Shown one piece after another: positions 48,984 through 60,900 of a stretch of DNA of 64,000 nt. Source of the DNA: Diadema setosum (taxonomy: Eukaryota; Echinodermata; Echinoidea; Diadematoida; Diadematidae). The first letter of the stretch is position 1; each line of letters starts with the position of its first letter. Position numbers and translations under genes: made by a program. The stretch spans positions 31,453,180 to 31,517,179 of the forward strand of contig CM067066.1 of NCBI GenBank assembly GCA_033980235.1. Reading direction: 5' to 3'. The notes below the pieces were generated by a model that saw only the letters and a list, made by a program, of their open reading frames with translations, did no database searches and was not told the DNA's origin.

Positions 48984-51900
48984 GGTCCTGTACCTTTTTA
49001 ATGCTTATTATGCAAATGTGGGATAATAAAATTGATAAGTGTGACATTTTTTGACAACTTGGTAACATCTGCAGCTGCAAGAAGATGATCATGTACCATT
49101 CTAAGCAAGGGACAGGAGGAGACCCGCAAGGTTTGTGAAATGGCCAATATTAGGGGTTTACTGCAGTCAAGAAATACTGTATACAGCAAATATTTTGCGG
49201 TCTTTTATTTTCGCGAATTTCACGAGCTGACTGATATTCATGAATTTTACAACACTTGAAAGTATCAACTTTGATTCCGACATGAATGCGATGTGCATTC
49301 AAACATTTCTCCGTACATTACTTGCGACATTGTTGGGAAGTCCCGATTCACAATAAAAAATAGATGTGCTGAATATATGGCACTTACAGTCAATAATCAG
49401 AGACTGTTGAGTTAACTCGATGCATGTGGGGGATTTTTTCTTTTCTTTTCTTATATGACGCTGGATTAATCGGGCACTTGCAAAGTTTCAGTTTTCAGAT
49501 GCAATAAGGCCAAGAAATCTCACAAGGGAAACAAACTTTCATCCTGTGATATGTTTATCTTATCTGTTGTACTGATTGTATTTTGTGTCCCTTGATAATG
49601 TGGAAAGTCCCAGTTTTTTTAGTTTTGACCAGATACAATAGAGAATTGCAGGCACTCTTCTGATGACATCATGCATACATGTACAAATTCAGCATGTCAT
49701 TTTCCTAGATAAATTACATCGCAAATGCAAATATAATTACACAATTCATCCATTATTTTGGTGCAATGCGGATGCGTGCATAGCAATTATTTCTGTGGCT
49801 TTCTCCTTTTAACCTGTTTCTTCTTATGATGATGATTTAATATGATAACTGATTAGTTATCATTGTAATCAGTGGTAGTAGTGGTAAGTGGAGGGGGTAG
49901 AAGCAGTAGGAGTAGTATTAGTCATAGTATTTTACTCTGTCCTATAGTCATTATTTTGATGCCTTTGTACCAAGAATGCCAGACACATAGGGCTGTGTCT
50001 ATCTGTAAAATATCTCATTGTTGTGGAGGAAGAATTACTCAATGAATTTCCTTGGTACCTGGCTTAGATACTTTCTTCATGAGATGTGGCTAATGCACTG
50101 AGTAGATTAGGAGCAAAATCCTTCAAGGCCAAAGGTCGAAAAGTTTTTTTGAACTTTGGCTGGAAATTGGCATACTGTAAGAAGTGGCTACAACATCCTG
50201 GAATGACCAGTGGTGATGAAATTTGGGAAGATGGGATAGACAGTCATTTGCATGAAATGATAGCAGTGAGGGGTGAAGGGTCAGAGTCAAAGGTCTACAT
50301 ACTTTTGCAAAAGACGTTGTTTCCAGTCACCACATCTTATACATAGGAATTTCCTATGATAGTACATTTGTTTTTTAATATCTCCTGGTATTGCAGAAAT
50401 GAAATAGAAGCTGTTACGGTAACACTGAATACACAGTTGGGTGAATAAATATAGGTCACAGAATACAAGATCACCCACAAAAATGATTATTGAGATTGTT
50501 ATTGTTTTGTTTTTTTCCCCTCCCGGTATTGCATTTATACAATGTAAGTGAACAAAACAAAACAACTGCAGGTAATTCACTAAATACACAGTTGGGTTGA
50601 GGATATATGGGTCACAAAATACAGGATCACCCACAGAAATGAGTATGCATGAACTGGAGGTAGTTAAGATCTATGACCGTGTTTCTGTAACTACTTGACC
50701 AAGTGAGCATAATTCTCAGATAACTAGCTGATGTCTATCAACAGATGACTAGTTGTAGTGCACAAATTTTCATAGGGATGAAATTGATGGCAAACAAAAA
50801 GCAAACTCTGTATGATGGCAAGAAGAGATAATTTCTCGAGGGTACATTTTAAATGTAGGACAAGGTTATATACAGTGCCAGTATTGATAGAGTGGATGCT
50901 CTATTTTCAAGTGCTTGCTTGACAGGTTCATTGCAGTATGATTACTCTGTTTGGATTAGGTACGTAAGTCAGTTCTTATGTGTACCGTATGCATCTTTAC
51001 AATTGGATATTTGAGAGAAATGTCAGCAAAGTACATGTACAAATGTATGTGTTTTGAGGACTATGTGAACACTATACAAGTGCAGGTACATGTGAATAAT
51101 TAATTTCACTTTGAGTTAAAGTACAAAATTTATTAGGCCCTAGGTTACAGATGAATCATGAATGCATATTTCAGTACAGTAGATTTCTCAACCCATTTAA
51201 TTTTTTCAACATCAATCCACATGCATCAGTTACATTTTTAATAAATTGAAGGCTTTTCTACAATATTTGTTCAAAGTGCTGTCTACCAAGTCTACTCACA
51301 TGAACAGGCTGACATAAGATACACTGTATGGATATACATGAGAGGTCAAAATATTTTGGCTTCATCTACACCTTGATAACATCTACCATGTAGGATTATC
51401 TACTATGATCGTCCTCCCACAGGCTTTCAGACTAATGTATGCTCTTTATTCATTGTCTATAAGTGAATTTAATTGAAGTCAGGTGTGTCCACAAGTATAC
51501 ACTGTATTATGCACCACCCATCACCCATTTTACTGAACTGGTTTGTGTGACACTTACATTGTCAAATTTGCACCATTTCTCATTTTGGTTTACGTTTCAT
51601 CATTACAGTTATCTCTGACAGCTGTCTGTGCATGACATGTGTTCCCTTTCTTATGGCTCAGATTTTACTGGGGATGGTTATGATCTTTGCGTACAATGTA
51701 CAGTAGGAGTGGGCAAGATTTAGTCACTCTTTTGAGAGGTATTGATGTACAATGGACTTCTAAATCTGGCAGTGGATTGTACTCTGTTGTGCCTCTGTAC
51801 AGAAACAAACTCAGTAGAAGTTGCTTGGCATGTATTAGTGACATTTTGCCTTCACTTTGCATTATCAGGCAAGCCTTAGCTCGCAGCATCTGTGACACTT

Positions 51901-54900
51901 GGTTTATGTTTTGTCTCAACCTGGGAGGTTTTCGTGCTGTCTGATTTTATTTTTTATTTTTTTGGTCCAAAGGATCTGAATCTGCTATGTGAGATGAAGC
52001 ATCCTTTTTGGAGTTCTGCACACTTTCTGATGCAGCGTGAAAGCGTTTCTGAAGTGAAGACAAGTCTACTTGGATTGAGACACTTAGCAAGAGGAGCTTG
52101 ACATACATCCTGCAGTGGCTTACTTTATTAACTTACAACATTAGTAATTGAGTCATTTTAGTGCTTAAAAGTGTTCATGACATTTACCCGGTGCAATGCA
52201 TGAGCAAAATTCTGGAGACATCTGAATGTTTGAGTCACGATGTGATCATGTGCTCTCATTCAGTATCGCCTTCTTAATTTGTGATGTTGATTGTAAACAG
52301 GATTTTTTTGTTGTTGTTGCTACTTAGGTAATTTCTCGGTGATGTGGTGGAGCACTGCTGCTGTGACGCATGATCGCTGTCTTTCTTGCACCTTGTGAGC
52401 ACATGCAAGTTTGATTTATCAGCCGTTTCTTGAAGGCGTGATGCCAAGTGCTCTAAACCTGACCCCTGACACTGTGTGAGATGGCCCTACTTATGTTATG
52501 ACTGAATGTTTCATGTATCCGAGTGTCCCATATCAGCGTTGCAGATCTAATTTTGACTAGTGCGTCAATTCTCTCAAATTTTTGTGACGTGTCTCATCCA
52601 TACAATGTACGTGCCGAACGTCGGCCACACACTTTGAGGATATTTTCTCACAGTTATGTTGCTCGCGTCAGCCAATTGAAATTATCACCGTCATTTTAAT
52701 AGGCCATTGCAAGAGAATGTGAGGATGGTAGTCAGACGTATGAATGCCTGGTTGTCAACATTCTCTGAGCATATATAGCCAGGCTTCCTGCAACAATTAC
52801 TATCTGATTGACTATTCTATACCATGCCATACCATACTTTCAATACCAGTACCTCTGTGTAGGTTTGTACTCATGGTTTCAACACAATCTTTGTACTACC
52901 ACTTTAATACATGCAGACTGTGGAATTGATCTACTGTGATCTGTGAAACTCCTATCTCACGTTGCAAGGTGAACTTTTCTTGCTGCTAGTTTTGATATCA
53001 GACTAAAGGAGGAAAGCAGTCAGCTGAAGGTTTGGATTGTAGAAAGTGGATACATTCAAAACTTAAGGGACCTTGGTGCACTTGTGGACTGCAGCGATCT
53101 AAAGGACCCACACTTTGAAATTGCTAGTCTGTTTAGCAGTCGCGCTCTTAAAAGTTCTAGCATAACATCAGCAGTGCCACCTGTTGAAATAATTTCTGTA
53201 TCGTGAGATCGTCGATTTATACCTTTATCAGCATGGTGGGCTTCATGCTTGCAGTCACCTTCAAACCAAGATGGTGGCCTTTCAGGCAAGACTCCTTTTC
53301 AGACTGTGAGTAAAAAAAGTCTGATTTTTCTGTGTGATTGTGGCATAAAATATATTTCAGGCGTGCTAGCTATGATTCTGCTCTGGTGAAGATGTCTGAA
53401 CAAGCTTGTCCGTGTTATGTCAATTACTTATCACCAACTTTCCTGTGGTTCAGCTGACCCTGATGTTGTACAACTGCTCTTATTTGTGGTGACCAAACAT
53501 TTTATTGTGCTTTAGATCTGTGTGTCAAGGGGTATAGACATGCATGGCTGTGTAAATGAATATGATTGTTCTCTGACTACTGTGTAAAGTGAAATTTCAT
53601 TTAAAGGAGACCTCCGGATAATTTTCAGATTTTTACATTTGAACAACTATAAATTAGTTATACAGAGGACAGAGTTTCAGAATTTATTATACTTGTGATG
53701 AAAAATGAGAATATTTTCAAAATTTAGAACAAATTGCAATGAACAAGGATGATGACATGGCAGAGTCACCATAAGAATGCATGAGTTGGGGCTGAAGGAA
53801 GCAGAACAAAAGAAGAAGGCATGCATAGATTATACACAGGTGAACTCGCAAGCAAGCGGTATTGTAATGGAATTACACTGCTACATTTCTGAAATATGTG
53901 AACCTCCTATGTCATCATCCTTGTTCAGTGTAATTTGTTTAAGGTTATTCAAAGCATTGTTTCTCTGCTCAAGAACCACAGTAAATTCCACAAATCTATT
54001 GACCGATTCGGGTTCGTTGAGGGCAGCAGACATTTTATGGCAATGGGCGCAGCCATGAGCTCAAATTGCGGTGTCTCAGCCGACCCCCCCTGCTCTCCCC
54101 CACCCCCAGGGCAACATGTTTATCGCGCACTTGTAACAAAGGTTCGCGCACTAAGCAAGCATTCGCGCACTCAGTACGAGACGCCCATTGGCTAAAGCAA
54201 CCATGCATCAGTTTTTCATTCTGCGCGCGTGAGAAGGGTGGGGAGAGAGGAGGGGGGGTCGGCTGAGACACCGCAGTAATGGCGCTGCCCATGCCAAAAA
54301 TACACATAGCGTGTCACAGAATCGGTCAATACATGGAGTTGTCTATTTATGTACTACATGATGTGAAATTATGAAAATCGTCTGGAATATTCCTTTAAAG
54401 GGGAATTTACCTCAAATATACACTTTACATATGGATTAAGTTTGTAGAAGAACATCAAAAATATTTTTTAAATAAAAAAGTACGCATTCCTTTGACTTAT
54501 TACCGACATACAGATTGTATGTTAAGGGTAATGTTATTCCCCCTGCCGATTGATAAAGGTAAGTCAAGTACACTTTCATTATTCTAGAAGAATGAATATA
54601 ATTATATTGAATCATCTTTAAATATTTTTTATATTGTCGCTCTACTGTGACATCACAAATTGTTGTAATCTTCTTTCTATCCAGCAATGACAGCACATGG
54701 ATTTAACCAGAACTTCCAAAAGTCACAACTTTTCAATGGACTGTCTAATTTTCCTCGAATTTCACTGATGTGTACTACTAGATCCCTGCATTCACTCAGT
54801 CCACATACCAGTACATGTAGTGCATTTTGTAGTAAACTCTCCTTTCTGAACGTCAATCTCACTGAAAGTAAAGATGGCAGAGGTGAAAGCAAATGCTACT

Positions 54901-57900
54901 TTACCACTGACATTCAAGTAGCCATAACTGTTTCATTTGTCATACTTTGATCTAGCACTGCTAAGGTGCTTGAAAGTTCACGGTTTTCAGTCTAAACCAC
55001 TGTCTGCAGGGGATAAATCATTCCTTTGATTGATTTCTCCCAACACAGATATTGTTGAGGATCCTGTCCTTCCATGCCTGGAAACTTACGAAGACTGCTG
55101 CGAATTCCTATGGGGGAACAAATGTGAGTGCAGCTGGAACATTTACTAATTTTTGTATAAGATAAGCTAATACCGTTGTTTAGCGTGCCTCTTTATCAAC
55201 AACTCCAACATTAGCTGTAAAAGAATTTTTTGTTTATTGCAAGAATAATTGTTTGCGCTAGGCTGGGTAATATGAATTTCATGTGTTTTACTAGCAAGCA
55301 AAACAATTTGTGTGTATTTATACTTGTGCTAATTTCACATCATAAATGCAAAATATGCAGAAATTTCCATATCGCAAAAAAATGTCCACTTTTACAGTAC
55401 TGGTACAATGTATGTGATACTATTGTGACTTTGTGTAATACTTTCTTAAATTTGAAGAAAGAAAGGGGTTGAAGTTGCAGTTTTAAGCACATTGTATTTT
55501 TAGAAATGTGTAAATGTCAAAACACCAATGATTTGTATCACATGCCATCAAAACTATCCAGAGTACCATACAAACATAAAATCTGTAGATCATATACAGC
55601 CACTGAGACCCCGTTTACAGTGAGTGAAAAGGCCGGGCTCGGCCATGGCCGAGCCCGGCCTTCATTTCAGTGTAAACGTGCAAAAGACCAAATGCGGGGC
55701 CAAAATTGGCCGCACATTTGGCCACGCTGTGGAGGTGGTCTCAGCCACGGCTCGGCTGCTGCCGAGCCCGGCCTTTTCTCAGTGTAAACGCAAACTGGGC
55801 CAAATGCGGTACCAAATTTAGTCTGGCTTCCAGACCCTCTGTCCGTACTATTTCCCTATTCAGGATATTAAGGCCCTCAGCGTCGAAAACTAGTATAGTT
55901 TAAAGAAAGTGGTTTTGTCCTGCAAAGGATTTTTCCTTCGGCAAAGGCGGAGTCCAGTTGGGAAAGGGTCTGGAAACCAGACTATACCAAATTCCGTTTG
56001 TTTACAAGCAGAGCGCCACTACGACAAAATATTGAAAGGTTTGACTTAAAAGCCCGGGCCGAGCCCGGCACTGTAAACGGACAAAATTGCGGGGCTCGGC
56101 GGCGGCTCGGTCGTGGCTCTGCCCAGCCCCGCACTGTAAACGGGGTCTAAGTTTATGAGCAGCGATATGTGAATGTCAAATTAATTTGTATCACATGCCA
56201 TCAAAACTATCCAGAGTAGCATACAAACATAAAATCTGTATATCATCTACAGCCACTAAGTTTATGAGTAGCAATATTTGAATGTCAAATTGTCTGCTGA
56301 CGTGACTTTATTTAGATGGGTTGACGAATGTCTCGTCCTCTTTTTTCCCCCCCCCCAAAAAAAAAAAAACAACAACACACAGACAGCAAAACATCCCACA
56401 AGAAGGTGGATGAGCTGATAGAGCAGTTCTGCAGCTCCAGTCAGCGGGCAGACATCCTGCGCCACATCATCGACGCCACCGGCACCCTCTTCACCAAATG
56501 CATCCAGATTGCCCTCAAGGATGTGGTGTTGGTAAGTCTCTTGAATCCTTTTTAACAGTGGCCGTCAGCAATGCATTTCAGACATGAAACTTATTGGCTT
56601 TCGAGTGCAGAGTACTTTGATGTATGGGCACTTAAATAGAAACAGGCGAATGGAAGCATGGAACAGCAACTTAGATTGTATTTAGTATTGCCGTTAGGGG
56701 TGGATCCAGGAATTCCATTAAGGGGGGGGGGGGGCACCTTTACAAAATTAAAGAGGGTGCACATGCCCCCCTCCAGTTATTTCTTTTTCTTTCTTTTGTT
56801 GTAACAAACAAAAAAATAAAGGGGGTGTGCACCTGGTGCACTCCCCTCTGGATCTGCCACTGGCTGTGGCATTCAAGTCACTGAAAGAGGCTGTATTGGC
56901 CCCTTGAGTGTGGGTGTGTGTGTGCATTTATGTGTGATTTAATGGGTAACTCTGCTCAAAGAGGGAGTGTTAATGTGAAGGGAATGGATGGAATGTAAGA
57001 AACTGATCACAAAAGTCTTCAGAGTGTTGTACATAGTGTTGAGCCTTTGATACTCCAAAGTCATCTGGTAGTATGACCTTTTATGCTCTCTTTCAAGGAC
57101 TGTTCACAGTTGCTTTTACTGAAAGGCAGTTTGTTGTAAACTTTTGTGGTTGATGTACAAGTGAAAGAAATTTACATACAGTTTATCAGATATTGGGTAG
57201 CTTTACCAATAAGAGCACCTGCATAACGTTTGACGAAGGCTTTCTGTATTGACTTGGTCAAGTAATTTTACCAAATTTAACACTGTAGGTAGTTTGGCCG
57301 CATAAGACATAACTCTATATGGGGATGTACAACTGTAATTGAACTGGTGGTGAATTTTTCCATTGGGCACTACAGACAGTCTGCAATCACAAATGGGTTT
57401 TTTGATAGGTGTATGTGGAAAATGTGACTCTCTTAAATGCATGCTTTACAATTACTCACTCAGGAGTTACCCAGAAACATACAGATATTATAGATATGCA
57501 ATTTTCCCTACATTGATAGGCATTTTTCCATTAATCTAAAAATAATGTGAAATTGTAGAAATAATGTGCACATGCATTAACAGATATACTTGGAAGGAGT
57601 GCATATTTCAGGAATATATTAAACTTTCTGGAAATGTAAAGTTTGATAGAATGAAATGATCTTGGAGCATCAGTTTCTTCACTAAGAAATGACTTTAATC
57701 AGTTGTGAAATGCACTGCCACCCTGTCTAATTCCGTCTCCAGCGGACTATGCAGAAGCATGCTGGGCACATGGACAACCTGAAGATTGCCATGGAAACCT
57801 ACATAATGAATGCAGTGTATACCAAGGTCTTCAAGGCGGTCAGCCAGTTCTACGCTGCTGAGGTACGTGGGACGCTTGACCGGTCATCCGTGTAGATGTC

Positions 57901-60900
57901 ATCTGGTGTTCATTCACTCTTTATGTCTCACAATTGAATTCCTCTTCTAATCTGTTATCACAAACCTTTACTATTTCACAGAAATTTATTTCAAGACTCA
58001 GATGACCTCCAACTCTCTGCAGACTCCCTGGAAAGAAAGGATGTGTGAAAAAAGCAAAAACAAGAAACAAAAACAGGAAATAAGCCTGAGGAATCCAGCG
58101 TTCTGGTCTTCCATATGATGGAGATTACTGCACATTACTACAGGATGAAATTATTTGGACCAGAATCTTATCTGTCAATCTGTATTGAAGGCCTTTCATG
58201 TATCATAGATACAATAATCTTAGTTTGCAACTGTTTGTATGACGATTGTACAGTATGAAATGCTACATGATACTTTTTTTTGTGTGTATGTATAAACATA
58301 CATATCAATGTGTGTGTGTGTGTGTATGTATGCAGGGCTCAACATTACTGGTGGCCCAGTGACCCTGGGCCACTAAAAGTTAATTTCGGGCCACCAAATT
58401 TCCAAAAAGGCTATCTTATGGTGGCCCGATCTGGCAGCTAGAATTCAAAATCAATTGACATGTTTCCTTCTATTTCGGGCCACTGTGTTTCCTTTTTTAG
58501 GTCACCCAAATTTCAAATGTAAAGATTGTAATGGTCCAAAACGGCCACCAGAGAAAAGGTTAGTATTGAGAGCCCTGATATATGTATTGGGTAGAATTAT
58601 GTCTGGGTGTTTGTAGCAGTAGCCTAGGAGGATAAATGTGGAACTTCTCACAAAACCTCTTACTGCAGGACGCCAATCTGAACAAGATCACGAGGAATCT
58701 GTCCGAGCTGCAGGTGAAGGATGTTGGGGTGCGGGCGGAGTTCACCACCAACGTGCCGAGGGCGCGGCGGGAGCTGTCCACCCTGAACAAGTTCAGCACC
58801 CCTCTGGGAAAGATGCAGTGCCTTAGGAGGACCGTGCTGGCCATCACGCAGCAGGGCTTCAGGGGCAAGATCATTGAAAACAGTTGAGTGTCGCCAAACT
58901 TTATACTCTGAATGTGTCTGTGTGTGTATGTGTGTGACAACTTTGGTTGAAGCTCTGTAGAGACCAGAAGAGGTTGATATATAAAAAGATAGATGAATGA
59001 ATGGATGGAAAAATAAAGAAATAGATGCTGAAGTACATTGATGGATAGAACTAAAGATGAAAAGATTGATAAAATATTTGTATTTGCTGTGGCTTTATTG
59101 TGAAATTTTTATATGATAGGATGTTTTGTGATACAACTGAACTATGCATATGTGCATCAAATGTGACAACCTGAACATTTCCTGAATCACTGCTCCTAAT
59201 GGTAAACAGTGACTTTAAGTGTGAATTGTCAACGTATTGATGATGCAGCCCTGTGCTCATTGGAATGAAAGAATTATTAATGAATGAATAAACACTGTAT
59301 ACCGGTAAGCTGTTGCTCTCTTTTTTTTTGCCTTCTCTAGCTGTAATAATTAATGTTAATTTCTTTTTCTTGTCTTTTTATTGTTTAAGGCAAAGCTATG
59401 TCCTCTGATGACCTCCTCCCTCTCCTCGTCTTCCTCGTTGTCAAATCCGACATCCCAAACTGGCTGGCCAACCTCTCCTACATGCAGAACTTCTGTCTCT
59501 CCAACTTTGCTGGTGGAGAGTTTGGGTATGTCTGCCATAAGCTGTAGTGAGCACAGAAATTAGAAGAAGCCCCAAATCCCACACCTTTCAAGTTGTGTGT
59601 ACAGTGGGTGCTCGATAAATTTAACCACATGTACATTTTTATCAGTGGATACATTTGTGTGTAACTGTATGTGTTGCTCCTTGTATCATTTTTCATCTTT
59701 ATTCAAGTGATAGGAATCATTGTGCTGGATTACAGTCCATTCTTAACCCTAAAAAGACTGGGGGGGGGGCTTTTTGGGCCCCCCCTTGACATTTTTTACG
59801 ATAAATCTGGAACGTAAAAATCTCACGCCTCGACGTTTTATGACTTTTTTCTTTCAAGTCTTGCGCAACTTTTGAGACCAAATTCGCGACGCCCAGGTAC
59901 GCGGTTCTGAACTTACGCAATATTTTGTAAGTGCATGTCAGACCCGAAAGTGCTCGAAAACGTGATTTCATGTACAAATCCAATGCAAATTCTGTTTCTG
60001 ACCAAAATTCCTAAATGTATCATTATTTTTACTTTTACTGATCAAAATCAATTAATTTCATGTCGTTTATGATTGAAATAATGTCGCCGATGATTTCCAT
60101 CGAAAAAAACAATAAAAAAAAGTCGAAAACAATGAAAAAAAGTCGAAAACAATTGAATACATAAGAAATTTTAAAAACAATAAAATACATTTAAAAAATT
60201 TGATACTGCCCTTTTTTTTATGTACATTCAATAAGAATCCTACACAGAGTACCTATAACCAAAAATCAGCAGTTTGGACCTTTAATTACAGATTTACAGC
60301 TATTTTTTAAATTCATGCATAAATTAGCATAATTAATTTATTGAAAATAAATTTGAATATTTGAGAAATAATTACCTATTCAGTTTTGTAGATTACCTTG
60401 TGGGTAACGCGTGTGCCAATTTTCCTTGCAATCACACGGTCAACGGCAAAGATCTTGGGGGGGGGCCCAATGAGCCCCCCAGTCCCATGAGGCATCAAAA
60501 TAGCCCAGTCTTCTTAGGGTTAATGGAGCAGAAGTTAGGGATTTTGATAAATGAAAATACATGATAAATGTGATACACATAATTTGGTGTCATTTAAGAA
60601 ATACTGAAATATAAGATCATGTGGCAACATGTCTAAGAAATAGTTGGTGCTTTGTTGCAGTGCTCTGTCATTTGAAATACAAAGTTTCCCATTTGGCATG
60701 AAGAAAGAAAAATCATGATTTTCATGTGATCATGATATTCTGGCCAAAACTTTCATGTGATAATGTGTGTGATGCAAGATAAACATATTTGTCCGCATGG
60801 ACTTTATCTGTGAAAAAAAATCTTATGATTTCTGTTTCAAGATCAAACCACCTTACGATGCCCAGGCCCTTACCTTGAACTTTATTCTTCTTCATTTCAA

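Larger units (their letters stand above)
48848..55048 (+). other. ANKRD27 intron 4 (6.2 kb)
   Basis: No host exon seen. 49390-50340 and 50650-53600 hold no element I can name. Repeats in the rest are listed separately. Confidence 0.6.
55510..56290. repeat. Two ~125 bp tandem units split by a MITE
   Basis: TTTGTATCACATGCCATCAA and CATACAAACATAAAATCTGT occur at 55530-55590 and again at 56188-56240, with AAGTTTATGAG as the unit end. The first unit is interrupted after GCCACTGA by the element at 55615-56148. Confidence 0.8.
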
